Shown one piece after another: positions 8,618 to 17,314 of a stretch of DNA of 58,243 nucleotides. The position numbers were made by a program, and so were the translations under genes. Within the stretch, counting starts at the first letter, position 1. Each line of letters begins with the position of its first letter. Below the pieces are notes generated by a model. It had not been told where the DNA came from. It worked only from the letters and a program-made list of their open reading frames with translations, and did not search any database. Source of the stretch: Desulfuromonas sp. (GTDB lineage Bacteria > Desulfobacterota > Desulfuromonadia > Desulfuromonadales > UBA2294); the NCBI GenBank assembly GCA_002869615.1, contig PKUH01000087.1, forward strand, positions 1 through 58,243, in the 5' to 3' direction.

Positions 8618-9085
8618 TCAGCTTTTCAGAATATTGATACAGAGGCAGTCTGCCTCGGCAAAGACCGTTCCGACGGCATCGACTATGCGGCCGTGGACGG
8701 TTATCTTGCGTCCCTCGACCTTGATTATTTCACTTTCAACCTGCATAACGGTCAGCAATGGCAGTAACTGACGGAACTGGATACTGAGCGTACCAACAAC
8801 GACCTGATGGCCGGCGGCCCAGGCAGCCAGACCGAGAACCTCGTCCAGAACGGCCGCCATCGCACCACCATGAGCATGCCCGGGCGGACCTTCCGTCTCC
8901 GGACCGAACCAGGCGCGGGCAACAAGGCTGCCACCTTCATCCTTGTAGTAACGGACGCGAAAACGATCCCCCTCCGGATCTCCGGAGACAAATCGGAGAG
9001 AATTCCCGACCAGACTCGGCGCATCAAAAGGTGTCCATTCCGATTCTCCCTGCAGGTCAAAATCTACAGAACCATTTGCTGACAC
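8618..9085 (-). CDS. PaaI-like hotdog-fold thioesterase
   Basis: This protein of about 155 residues has the hotdog signature HGGAMAAVLDEVLG, typical of the PaaI/YdiI class of acyl-CoA thioesterases; the Asp/Glu in 'LDE' is the usual catalytic position. The ATG at 9091 directly abuts the ribosome site AGTGGGGA, so the GTG two codons later (9085), with 6-nt spacing, is the likelier start. It lies only a few bases after the histidine kinase stop, on the same strand, and is probably co-transcribed. The substrate is unknown. The end is convergent with the cNMP/CBS gene, with no clear terminator between. Confidence 0.87.
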   Translation of the reverse strand: MSANGSVDFDLQGESEWTPFDAPSLVGNSLRFVSGDPEGDRFRVRYYKDEGGSLVARAWFGPETEGPPGHAHGGAMAAVLDEVLGLAAWAAGHQVVVGTLSIQFRQLLPLLTVMQVESEIIKVEGRKITVHGRIVDAVGTVFAEADCLCINILKS

Positions 9086-9099
9086 GATCATTCCCCACT

Positions 9100-10953
9100 T
9101 TAATTGATTGATTGCGCACCTTTATTCGGCAGGTGTACCGCTACTGTCGTCCCCTCACCAAAACGGCTGCTCACCTCAATATCGCCACCATGTAAATCGA
9201 TAATATGCTTGGTGATACTCATGCCAAGGCCGAGACCCTGACGCGCAGTATCGGTCTGATCGACCCGGTAGAATTTATCGAAAATGTGTTCAATCTGTTC
9301 AGCCGTCATGCCAAGGCCCTGATCAGCAATAGCGAAACGGCAAGACCCCGCTTCTTTTTTGCATTCAACCCGGATATCGCCTCCAGCAGGAGAATACTTG
9401 ACGGCATTACTGAGAAGGTTTTCCAGCACTTGTTCAATCCGAACCGGGTCGGCATACAGGGTGCAATTCCGACATTCGCTTTCAAGAATAAATTCATGCT
9501 TAATGCTTGACTGGCGATAAACATCAACCAGGCGTTCGAGAACCATACTGAGATCAAACTCGACCCGGGAAATTGATATCTCATAGCCGGCCTCAATTCT
9601 GCTGACATCGAGAAGGTCATCGACAATTCGCGACAGTGATTCTGCCTTCCGGTATATGTAGTCGAGAAATTCCGTGCGCTGTTCCTCTTTCAATTGAGCC
9701 GCTGTTTCACTGACCAACAGTTCCGAATACCCCATAATCGATGCAAGAGGAGTCATCAATTCGTGGGCCGCCATAGCCAGAAAATCCCGTTTCATGTAAT
9801 CAATCTGGCGCTCAACAGTCACATCCTGAAGCAAAACAACAGAACCAAGAACCTGCCCGCCCCGATCACTAAATACCGAGGATCGGGCCTGTAAAATCCG
9901 GGGCCGCTCCGGAGCCGGGCGAGCGATTTCAAAATCGATGTTTTTACTCCCGGAAGAAGACAGGGCCTCGGATAAAACGTCACGAAGAGATTCTGACATC
10001 CCGATTTCATGGATCGACTTTCCTACTGCTTGCGAATGAGAAACACCGACCAGAAGTTCGGCCTGATGATTCATCAAAACAACGCTTTCGGTCTGATCAA
10101 CAACCAGAATGCCATCTTTCACCGACCGGACAATGCCATCAACCTTATCCTTGGCGGCCTCCATGTCGATTAATGCTTCCGACAATGCCGACTGCGCTAG
10201 AGTTTTCTCTGCTACCTCATCATTCAGGTTCTCATTGAGACGCATTAACTCCCCGGTTCTTTCAGCAATTCTCTCTTCCAGTTCTTCATTGTTTTGTCGT
10301 AGTTCCTGCTCGGCCCTCACCCGGGCAACAATGGACTGATCGGCATGCCGGAGAGCGTAATAAAGCAATGACAGGAGCAGAAAAGAGACCAAACCAAGCA
10401 TTACAATTGAATGATTAGTCAGGTCTTCGATGGCTTGACTACTGTGTGAAACATCATAATAGGTCTCGACTGCGCCATGAAATTCGCTGCCGAGCATTAT
10501 CGGCACATAGGTTTCTACAAGATCGAATTTAACAATCTCCATTTCGGCGGTAAAACTATCCTTCTGAACCGTTTTGGAGTAAACCTTTCCAGCCGCAACC
10601 TGATTGTGGAAATAGTCATTTTTATTAATGTTACCAATTTCCTTAGGCAGGGTTGAGTACACAATTTTTCCGCCGGGATCAAAGACTCGCAACTTGATCA
10701 GAGCCTCATCCTGTTTGAAACGACCGACATCCTGACCAATCGAAGCAGGAATAGTCCCAACCTCAATCGGCTGATTTTTAAGATCATGTGAACGAACCAG
10801 AAAAGAGACGTATCTGATCGCTTCGTCTTCAGCATTTTCAATCAGGAGTTCACGATAGTCAGGATGAATAACGAAATAGACATAAAGCAACAACGATACG
10901 GAAAGCAGCAGAGCCGCATAAAAGATATTATTTAAAGTGCGTGTTTTCAGCAT
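9100..10953 (-). CDS. Membrane sensor histidine kinase with extracytoplasmic sensor and PAS domains
   Basis: This 617-residue kinase has a first membrane helix (about 9-29), a periplasmic sensor region (about 30-180, Cache-like in layout) and a second helix (about 182-200). A coiled coil (about 208-270) leads to a PAS domain (about 272-380), HisKA with phospho-acceptor H397 in 'AAHELMTP', and HATPase_c. The N-box is at 512-516, DQGLG at 544-548, the F-box FDKFYR at 558-563 and GLGLG at 573-577, so all catalytic boxes look intact. No response regulator is adjacent, so it is an orphan kinase here. The thioesterase follows in the same transcript. The signal is unknown. Confidence 0.92.
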   Translation of the reverse strand: MLKTRTLNNIFYAALLLSVSLLLYVYFVIHPDYRELLIENAEDEAIRYVSFLVRSHDLKNQPIEVGTIPASIGQDVGRFKQDEALIKLRVFDPGGKIVYSTLPKEIGNINKNDYFHNQVAAGKVYSKTVQKDSFTAEMEIVKFDLVETYVPIMLGSEFHGAVETYYDVSHSSQAIEDLTNHSIVMLGLVSFLLLSLLYYALRHADQSIVARVRAEQELRQNNEELEERIAERTGELMRLNENLNDEVAEKTLAQSALSEALIDMEAAKDKVDGIVRSVKDGILVVDQTESVVLMNHQAELLVGVSHSQAVGKSIHEIGMSESLRDVLSEALSSSGSKNIDFEIARPAPERPRILQARSSVFSDRGGQVLGSVVLLQDVTVERQIDYMKRDFLAMAAHELMTPLASIMGYSELLVSETAAQLKEEQRTEFLDYIYRKAESLSRIVDDLLDVSRIEAGYEISISRVEFDLSMVLERLVDVYRQSSIKHEFILESECRNCTLYADPVRIEQVLENLLSNAVKYSPAGGDIRVECKKEAGSCRFAIADQGLGMTAEQIEHIFDKFYRVDQTDTARQGLGLGMSITKHIIDLHGGDIEVSSRFGEGTTVAVHLPNKGAQSIN

Positions 10954-11280
10954 GACCTAAGCTTACCCCTCCAACAAAAAAAATCCGGTAAAAACAGACC
11001 CTTAGAATGTAGCAATTATCATTCCAGATCGAAATCAGTCGACAACCGGCGCAAAGAGTTACATGTTACACTTTCTGGCCCACAAAACTGTGGGAAATAA
11101 CGGTTAGCAATAGCGGGTTTTGCCGCTATCAACATGTCGGATATACGGATTATTGAGCCTGGAACAAGAAAACTGCAAGAAACATCTTGTCGGTGTCGCC
11201 CGAGCTGTGATAGCTTTCGCAATCGGACACTATCTAATCGCGCCTGCCTGAAAGGCGACGACAGCAAACGGAGGTTTACC
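10954..11280 (+). promoter_or_regulatory. Divergent intergenic region with a structured leader before the lipoprotein gene
   Basis: The 327-bp region between the divergent kinase and lipoprotein genes contains successive hairpins on the plus strand: CCCACA/TGTGGG (11079-11094), ATAGCGG/CCGCTAT (11110-11129), a GTGTC/GACAC stem enclosing AGCT/AGCT (11193-11230), and GCCT/AGGC (11246-11256), ending at the GGAGG ribosome site. None matches a riboswitch class I could recognise; the GEMM/cyclic-dinucleotide consensus was looked for and not seen. Confidence 0.4.
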
Positions 11281-12063
11281 GTGAAAAACGTATGGACTCT
11301 TATTCTCGCCGGAATTCTGGCTCTGGCCATTACCGGCTGCAAGAACGAAACACCAAAACAGGAAACAACACCATCTACTCAGCCAACGGCAACACAACCT
11401 GCGGCAACCGGAAAAACCGGAACCGTTGTGGAAACCATGAATTCCGGTGGATACACATATATTCAGTTTGACACGGGAACAGAGAAAATCTGGGCGGCAG
11501 CGCCGGAGGTTGCCGTCAATGTCGGTGACCCGGTCATCGTCCCCGATGGCATGCCAATGAAAGACTACACCAGCAAAACGCTGGAACGGACTTTTGACGT
11601 CCTCTATTTTGTCGACAACATCGTCGTCGGTGGCGCCACAGCCGGAGCCGCTGGTGAAGGCCTGCCGGAAGGCCACCCGGATCCCGCCGCCATGCAGGGC
11701 GCTGAGGATCACAGCCGACCGGAGGTTGCAAAGAGCGACCTTGACATGTCTGGTCTGAGCAAACCTGAAGGCGGCAAAACCGTCGGTGAAATTTTTGCGG
11801 AAAAAGACAAATTAGCGGGCCAGGCGGTAACTATCCGCGCCAAGGTTGCCAAGTTCAGCCCGGAGATTATGGGCACTAACTGGCTCCACCTTCAGGATGG
11901 CACCGGCGAAGCCGGAACCGATGACCTGACAATAACCAGCCCGGTAACCGCCAATGTCGGTGATACGGTACTCGTCAAGGGGGTTGTCACCACAAACAAG
12001 GACTTCGGCTTCGGCTACAAATATGACGTTATCATTGAAAAAGCCGAGGTCACAATCGAATAG
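11281..12063 (+). CDS. OB-fold-containing lipoprotein
   Basis: The 260-residue protein starts with a lipoprotein signal peptide and lipobox (L-A-I-T-G-C20), followed by a Thr/Gln/Pro-rich linker (about 22-50). A first domain (about 50-125) contains GYTYIQFDTGTEKIWAAAPE. The C-terminal domain (about 160-260) has the pattern G-x-x-V-x-[IV]-R-A-K-V ... N-W-L-H-L-Q-D-G-T-G of bacterial OB-fold 'nucleotide-binding' proteins. The function is unproven; as an envelope lipoprotein it is unlikely to bind DNA. The GTG start at 11281 is chosen over the upstream ATG because GGAGG precedes it and the signal peptide starts there. A strong terminator follows. Confidence 0.85.
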   Translation: MKNVWTLILAGILALAITGCKNETPKQETTPSTQPTATQPAATGKTGTVVETMNSGGYTYIQFDTGTEKIWAAAPEVAVNVGDPVIVPDGMPMKDYTSKTLERTFDVLYFVDNIVVGGATAGAAGEGLPEGHPDPAAMQGAEDHSRPEVAKSDLDMSGLSKPEGGKTVGEIFAEKDKLAGQAVTIRAKVAKFSPEIMGTNWLHLQDGTGEAGTDDLTITSPVTANVGDTVLVKGVVTTNKDFGFGYKYDVIIEKAEVTIE

Positions 12064-12081
12064 CTCCGGCGATCTTTCATC

Positions 12082-12115
12082 AAAAGCCCCGGCAAAAAAA
12101 TGCCGGGGCTTTTTT
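12082..12115 (+). terminator. Rho-independent terminator
   Basis: A 9-bp perfect stem GCCCCGGCA/TGCCGGGGC with an A-rich loop, followed by TTTTTT. Confidence 0.95.
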
Positions 12116-12232
12116 GTTTCATCCTACTTTCAATTTTCAACTCACAATAACCACATAAACGAATCATCGGCTTGTGATTACATGGCCGCTTCAGCTACAA
12201 TGTAGATGTCATAAAAAAAGGGGGAATGAAAT

Positions 12233-12607
12233 ATGCCTGTCAATGAACTGATTGAGCAACTGCAGCAGGGTAGCGGACTGGCCCGGGCCCGGGCAGCATC
12301 CGATCTCGGAAAACTCGGCAACACCGAGGCAGCCTCGCCTTTGCGGGCAGCGCTTGACGATAAAAACTCAACTGTGCGCAGTAATGCTGCCTTTGCCCTC
12401 GGTGAAATCGGCGATACGGTTGCGACGGGACAGTTGATCAAGCTACTGCAGGACGAAGACCAGTGGGTCAGAAAAAGCGCTGCCAAGGCGCTTGGTATCC
12501 TTCGGGCCAAGGAAGCGGAAGGGGCCCTGGAAAAAGCGCTCAACGATTCGTCCGAACAGGTTCAACGCAATGCCAGACGCAGCCTCGAAAAGATCAGGGA
12601 GGGCTGA
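12233..12607 (+). CDS. HEAT-repeat protein (PBS-lyase-like repeats)
   Basis: This 124-residue all-helical repeat protein has about four HEAT units of the phycobilisome-lyase type, with recurring 'A..LG.LG...A...L...L.D....VR..AA.ALG.I' spacing from residue 8 to 120. It has no signal peptide or membrane segment and is presumably a cytosolic protein-binding scaffold; the partner is unknown. GGGGGA 7 nt upstream of the ATG supports the start. Its stop is 2 nt before the TTG start of the protease gene, so the two are co-transcribed and likely translationally coupled. Confidence 0.85.
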   Translation: MPVNELIEQLQQGSGLARARAASDLGKLGNTEAASPLRAALDDKNSTVRSNAAFALGEIGDTVATGQLIKLLQDEDQWVRKSAAKALGILRAKEAEGALEKALNDSSEQVQRNARRSLEKIREG

Positions 12608-12609
12608 TC

Positions 12610-13293
12610 TTGACGCGCTTTCTTCTCTGCATCATCACTCTAGCTCTTTTTTCCGGCTCAGCCCAACCCGCCGGCGCAATTGTCAAGTACGTCGACGAAA
12701 ACGGTCGAACAATTTTTGTTGACGACGAAAGCAAAATCCCGGCACGCTACCTGGACCGGACGCAAAAGCTGGAAGGTCTGCCCCAACTCTCGGAGAAAGA
12801 GAGAGTCGAACGGGCCGAAAGGCTGCGCAAGGCCCGGCAACGGCAGCGGAATGAACTTGACCGAAAAAGACAACAAAGAGCCAGGGAAGAGCTGCAAGAG
12901 AAGCTTGAAACGCCGATTGTCGTCCGCGGCCACCAGGTTTTGGTGCCGATTGAAGTCGGCTATGGTCAACAGAGTCTTGATGTCATGATGCTGCTTGACA
13001 CCGGTGCTTCATCAACCGTATTTCACAATGATGCCCTGAAACGTCTCGGCATTCCGGAAGATGAAGGGCGGATCTCATACGCTTCGGGGGCGGGCGGCTA
13101 CAAGATCAAAACCAGAAACATTCAATTCCGTTTTATCAAGGTCGGACCATTCAAGGTCGACCGAACGACCGCTTTTGTTATCAACAACCGCAATGGCGAC
13201 CCCGGCTTTGATGGCTTTCTCGGAATGGATTTTCTCAGGTACATACCTTACGAGATTGACTTCGACCGGCAGATAATTCGCTGGCAACGCTAG
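12610..13293 (+). CDS. Periplasmic retropepsin-like aspartic protease with N-terminal DUF4124-like segment
   Basis: The 227-residue exported protein has a signal peptide (about 1-23), a short beta segment 'KYVDENGRTIFVDDESKIP' resembling DUF4124, and a highly charged coiled coil (about 60-100). A single retropepsin-like domain (about 104-227) carries the catalytic DTGAS motif (130-134) and a downstream hydrophobic-hydrophobic-G pair (FLGMDFL). A single catalytic Asp implies dimerisation, as in retropepsins. The longest frame would start far inside the HEAT gene; the TTG at 12610 is preferred for its GGGAGGG ribosome site and signal peptide. The substrate is unknown. Confidence 0.83.
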   Translation: MTRFLLCIITLALFSGSAQPAGAIVKYVDENGRTIFVDDESKIPARYLDRTQKLEGLPQLSEKERVERAERLRKARQRQRNELDRKRQQRAREELQEKLETPIVVRGHQVLVPIEVGYGQQSLDVMMLLDTGASSTVFHNDALKRLGIPEDEGRISYASGAGGYKIKTRNIQFRFIKVGPFKVDRTTAFVINNRNGDPGFDGFLGMDFLRYIPYEIDFDRQIIRWQR

Positions 13294-13364
13294 GCCGCGC
13301 CCGGATAAGACTTTACGGTTCTTCAGCTAATCCGACCGCGACGCCGAACACTTGCCGTCGGCAG

Positions 13365-14567
13365 TCATCCACCCTCGCCAATATCGACTGAACTGGCAAC
13401 ATCTGCGCTTTCCTGGTCGGTTTCCCGCGGCAGCAGGACCCACATCTTGCCATCCTGCTTCATCCGCCCGGCGAGGGCTCCAGCCTCGTCGCCCATTCCC
13501 CAGAAAAAATCGGCCCGGACCTGCCCCTTGATTGCACCACCAGTATCCTGGGCGACCATCAGCTTCCGTAAAGGGCGGGGATCATACGGCCAGGTCGTTG
13601 ACAGAAAAACAGGAGCCCCGAGCGGCACTGTACGCGGATCAACCGCCAGACTGACTTCCGGGGCAAGAGGAATGCCGAGCGACCCCGGAGGGCTCTGTAC
13701 ATCCGGTTCAAGTTCACGGAAAAAGATAAAACTCGGATTCTCGCCAAGCAGATCCCAAACCTGATCAGAATTCTCCCGAGCCCAGCGCCTGATATTCTGC
13801 ATCGACATCTGGTTACGGGTCATTTCTCCCCGTTCGATCAGCAAGCGGCCGATAGAGCGGTAGGGATGACCGTTCTGCTCGGCATAATTGACCATGACCG
13901 ACTTGCCATTTTCGAGTCGGATCCGGCCGGAACCCTGGATATGGAGAAAGAAGAGTTCCACCGGATCGTCAACCCAGAACAGTTCCTTCCCGGAGAGAGT
14001 CTCAACCCCCTGGTCAAGCTCGGCCCGGGTATAATACGGCACAACCCTGCGGCCCTCGACCCGGCCACGCAACCGGTAGGAACCAAGCTCCGGATAAACC
14101 TCTCGCAAATCAATCACCATAAGGTCATCGGGAACAGCATAGAGCGGATAGGCAAAACGTTCGGTCCGGATTCGACTGCCGTCAAGATCCGGTACGTAGT
14201 AGCCGGTAATCGTACCGGTATCACTGCCATCCTGGTTGCGGATCTTGTGCGGCACGAACCATTTCTCATAATACTGCATCAGTGTCGTGCCGCTTTTGGC
14301 CGGCAGTTCATCGGCCGCTTCGCAGGCGGCGGCCCATTCCTGCTTGCGCCGCAGCACCTGGCAGCTGTCGACGAAGGCTTCAAAGGATGCCAGCAGATCG
14401 ACTCCCGGCCACCCGTCGATTTCATCCCAGCCGACCGGCTGCAGTGTTTCGACCGCTTCCGGCGGCGGCTCAATCGGCGTCGGCGGAACGGTGCAGGCCG
14501 TTACAACGACCAACCCCAGTCCGACAATGATCCTTTGCAACAGGATACGGATTTTCAATTCGGTCAA
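13365..14567 (-). CDS. mltA: Membrane-bound lytic murein transglycosylase A
   Basis: This 400-residue lipoprotein cleaves the beta-1,4 bond of peptidoglycan to form 1,6-anhydromuramic ends. The lipobox is V-V-T-A-C near residue 25. The MltA insert domain includes GTITGYYVPDLDGSR, and the C-terminal 3D domain carries the catalytic Asp in VAQDTGGAIKG (D341). The longest frame begins 20 codons earlier, but a TTG at 14567 follows GGGAG with 8-nt spacing and gives a compact signal peptide, so it is used. It is convergent with the protease gene and 75 nt from priA. Confidence 0.94.
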   Translation of the reverse strand: MTELKIRILLQRIIVGLGLVVVTACTVPPTPIEPPPEAVETLQPVGWDEIDGWPGVDLLASFEAFVDSCQVLRRKQEWAAACEAADELPAKSGTTLMQYYEKWFVPHKIRNQDGSDTGTITGYYVPDLDGSRIRTERFAYPLYAVPDDLMVIDLREVYPELGSYRLRGRVEGRRVVPYYTRAELDQGVETLSGKELFWVDDPVELFFLHIQGSGRIRLENGKSVMVNYAEQNGHPYRSIGRLLIERGEMTRNQMSMQNIRRWARENSDQVWDLLGENPSFIFFRELEPDVQSPPGSLGIPLAPEVSLAVDPRTVPLGAPVFLSTTWPYDPRPLRKLMVAQDTGGAIKGQVRADFFWGMGDEAGALAGRMKQDGKMWVLLPRETDQESADVASSVDIGEGG

Positions 14568-14642
14568 AATAATAACTCCCTGCAAAAAATGGTGACGCAT
14601 TGAAGGGTATTGTACCCCGAGTCGCAAAGATAAGGAAACCTC

Positions 14643-16835
14643 TTACAACATGTCAACCGGATCAACATCAGTCGTAAGCCTGACCCCGGCCGGCATCTCT
14701 TTTGTCAATGGCCCAAGATACTGGAGCAGCCGATGCAGTGGCATCCGCGTTGCCGACTTGAGCAGGATCTGGTTCCGGGTTTTGCCCCGCAGCCGGGCCA
14801 ACGGACATGGGGCCGGGCCGAGGACTTCGACCTCCCGGCCATAGTGCTGCAATCCGCCGACGAGAACCTCGCCGGCCCGGGCAACCTTCGTTTCGTCGTT
14901 TCCGGAAACGACCAGATTGACCAGGTAGCCGAAAGGTGGATAACCGAGCGGCTCTCGGCAGGTAATCTCGTGCTCGTAAAACGCTTTATAGTCATGTGCG
15001 GCCGCACACTGCAGAGCATAATGCTCCGGCGACCAGGTTTGGACCATGACGCGACCGGCTTTGTCACCACGGCCGGCCCGGCCGGCAACCTGAACCAGCA
15101 GTGAAAAGGTTCTTTCGGCGCTACGGAAATCGGGAAAGTTCAGGCTATTGTCGGCATCAACAACACCGACCAGGGTCACGTTGGGAAAATCATGCCCCTT
15201 GGCGACCATCTGGGTTCCGACCAGAATATCGACTTCGTTTGCCATCACCCGGTCAATCAGGCGTTGATGGGCACCCTTGGCGGTCGTCGTATCCCGATCC
15301 ATTCGGGCAATCCGGCAATCCGGAAAATGTTTGCCGAGTTCATCCTCCAGCCGCTCGGTACCGGTTCCTTCCGGAAGCAGGTTGTGGCCGGCACAGCGCG
15401 GGCAGACATCGGGCGGCACCTGGTCGAAATCACAGTAGTGGCAGAGCAGCTTGCGGGCCGACTGGTGGTAGGTCAGGGTAATGGCACAATTGGGGCAGCG
15501 CAATCCGAAGCCACAATCGGAACAGATCAGGTAGGGTGCAAAACCGCGGCGATTGAGCAACAATAACACCTGTTCGCCCCGCTCAATATGATGCCCCAGA
15601 GCTTCGAGCATCGGGGGTGAAAGAGCCCCGCATGCCTCCTGCTCACGCATATCGATCATCTCGACATCCGGCAGCTTCCGCCCGGCGACCCGACCGCTCA
15701 GCGGCAGATAAAGCATCTCGTCAGTTCCGCAAGCCCGCCGATAAACCGGCAGTGACGGGGTTGCACTACCGAGCAGAACCAGTGAACCGGCAGCCTGACC
15801 GCGCAACAGGGCAAGATCACGGGCGTTGTAGCGAAATCCTTCCGATTGTTTGTAGCTCGATTCATGCTCTTCATCAACAACGATGACTCCGAGATTGTCA
15901 CAGGGAGCAAAAACCGCCGAACGGGCGCCGATAACGATCTGCACCTCGTCTCTGGCAATACTGCGCCAGGCATCGTAACGTTCACCATCCGACAATCCCG
16001 AGTGGAGGACCGCCAGGACGATGTTGCGATGGGCAAACCGTGAGCGGAAGCGGCTGACCAGTTGCGGCGTCAGGGCAATTTCCGGGACCAGGACCAACGC
16101 CTGCCGTCCGGCCGCCACGGTCTCGGCTATGAGCCGAAGGTAAACTTCCGTCTTGCCACTACCGGTGACACCATGCAGCAAGGCCGCAGCAAAACTGTTT
16201 TCCCGTAATTTACTTAACAGCGCGTCAATTGCGACCTGTTGGCTGGTATCGGGAACCGGCTCAGTTTCATCGATGATCGGCACGTCGCGGAACGGGTCGC
16301 GGCTCCGTTCTATGTCACGAACACTGATCAGCCCTAATTCCTGAAGGCGCTCGAGGGCAGCATAGGGCGCATTGAAAACACTGCGCAGTTCACTCAGCTC
16401 GACCTCACCCTTTTCCCGAATCAGTGCCAGTAACTGCTGCTGTTTCCGACCACTCGGAGAATCCTCACCGGGGAGCGCCGTATAGACTTTTTCGTGGAGA
16501 ATCCGGACATCGCTCCCCTTACCGGCAAGACCGGCCGGCAGGGCCGTACGGCATGCTTCGCCAAGAGGGTAACGGTAATAGGCAGCAGCTTTCCGGATAA
16601 ATTCAGTCCAGCCGGAAGCAAAGAGGCGTTCTGTATCAAGTATTTCCTTGATCGGCTTCAGGCCCTCAATCGAACCTTCGGCAATAGCAAGAAGGTAGCC
16701 GGTTGCGGTGCGTCGACCAAGTGGAACCCGGACCCGGACCCCCGGAATCGCCGTCGCGATCAGTTCTTCCGGAACCTTGTAGGAGAGAGTCTTGTCAAGC
16801 GGTGCGGCCACCGCAACTTCGGCAACAGTCGCCAT
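14643..16835 (-). CDS. priA: Primosomal protein N', replication restart helicase
   Basis: This 730-residue 3'-to-5' DNA helicase recognises stalled forks and reloads the replisome. It has an N-terminal fork-binding region (about 1-105), a winged-helix region, the Walker A GVTGSGKT (222-229), the DEEH box (321-324) and an eight-cysteine zinc insertion (C438, 441, 447, 450, 465, 468, 478, 481). The start at 16835 (MATVAEVAV) matches the usual PriA N-terminus; the longer frame would run back into the zinc-finger gene. That gene stops 6 nt upstream, so the pair is co-transcribed. Confidence 0.96.
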   Translation of the reverse strand: MATVAEVAVAAPLDKTLSYKVPEELIATAIPGVRVRVPLGRRTATGYLLAIAEGSIEGLKPIKEILDTERLFASGWTEFIRKAAAYYRYPLGEACRTALPAGLAGKGSDVRILHEKVYTALPGEDSPSGRKQQQLLALIREKGEVELSELRSVFNAPYAALERLQELGLISVRDIERSRDPFRDVPIIDETEPVPDTSQQVAIDALLSKLRENSFAAALLHGVTGSGKTEVYLRLIAETVAAGRQALVLVPEIALTPQLVSRFRSRFAHRNIVLAVLHSGLSDGERYDAWRSIARDEVQIVIGARSAVFAPCDNLGVIVVDEEHESSYKQSEGFRYNARDLALLRGQAAGSLVLLGSATPSLPVYRRACGTDEMLYLPLSGRVAGRKLPDVEMIDMREQEACGALSPPMLEALGHHIERGEQVLLLLNRRGFAPYLICSDCGFGLRCPNCAITLTYHQSARKLLCHYCDFDQVPPDVCPRCAGHNLLPEGTGTERLEDELGKHFPDCRIARMDRDTTTAKGAHQRLIDRVMANEVDILVGTQMVAKGHDFPNVTLVGVVDADNSLNFPDFRSAERTFSLLVQVAGRAGRGDKAGRVMVQTWSPEHYALQCAAAHDYKAFYEHEITCREPLGYPPFGYLVNLVVSGNDETKVARAGEVLVGGLQHYGREVEVLGPAPCPLARLRGKTRNQILLKSATRMPLHRLLQYLGPLTKEMPAGVRLTTDVDPVDML

Positions 16836-16840
16836 AACAA

Positions 16841-17200
16841 TCAGCTTTTTCGTTCCCGGGAGGTCTGGCAATCGATACAGAAGGGAGCTTCCGGACGGGC
16901 TTTGAGACGGGCGAGTTCGATCGCCTCCTCACATTCAAGACAGAAACCGTAAGCTTCCGATTCGATCCGCTGCAGCGCTGCCCTGATCTGCTTGAGCCGT
17001 TGCGCGGCAACCTGCTGGCTCGCCTGTGACATGCTCTGTTGCTGCAGTGCATCCATCCGGGAAAGCCGGCCTATCGGCTGTTCGAGCGAAACCGGCTTTG
17101 ATCCGTTCTCGGAATTTTCGATCAATCTTTCGAGCTCGGCCCGGCGAGTCAGCAGCAATGCCTTAATTTCATCAATCTGTCGGAGATCAAATTCAGTCAT
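16841..17200 (-). CDS. DksA/TraR-type zinc-finger protein
   Basis: The 119-residue protein has a long helical coiled coil (about 5-80) followed by a C4 zinc finger, C87-x2-C90 ... C108-x2-C111. That is the layout of DksA/TraR proteins, which insert into the RNA polymerase secondary channel. The coiled-coil tip lacks an obvious acidic DxxDxA motif, so it may be a DksA-like paralogue rather than the main DksA. GGAG five bases before the ATG fixes the start. It is transcribed with priA, and a perfect bidirectional terminator separates it from the flavodiiron gene upstream. Confidence 0.88.
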   Translation of the reverse strand: MTEFDLRQIDEIKALLLTRRAELERLIENSENGSKPVSLEQPIGRLSRMDALQQQSMSQASQQVAAQRLKQIRAALQRIESEAYGFCLECEEAIELARLKARPEAPFCIDCQTSRERKS

Positions 17201-17256
17201 AAGATCTCCATATTAATACAGTTCCGGGCCAACAACCAGACCTTGATCACCCGAAA

Positions 17257-17293
17257 CACAAAAAGACCGGATTTGAAGTCCGGTCTTTTTGTG
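17257..17293. terminator. Bidirectional rho-independent terminator
   Basis: A 15-bp perfect inverted repeat (17257-17271 with 17279-17293, loop TTTGAAG), GC in the centre with A and T runs on both sides. On the minus strand it ends the flavodiiron transcript before the zinc-finger gene. Confidence 0.95.
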
Positions 17294-17314
17294 AAACAAG
17301 GGTTGCAGGGCCGG

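Noticed and set aside
10954-11280. GEMM-type cyclic-dinucleotide riboswitch before the lipoprotein gene
   Set aside because: The conserved core words of the class are absent, although hairpins are present; it is reported only as a structured leader.
11134-11280. N-terminal extension of the OB-fold lipoprotein to ATG 11134
   Set aside because: It would bury the signal peptide and lipobox about 49 residues inside; GGAGG and GTG at 11281 give a proper lipoprotein start.
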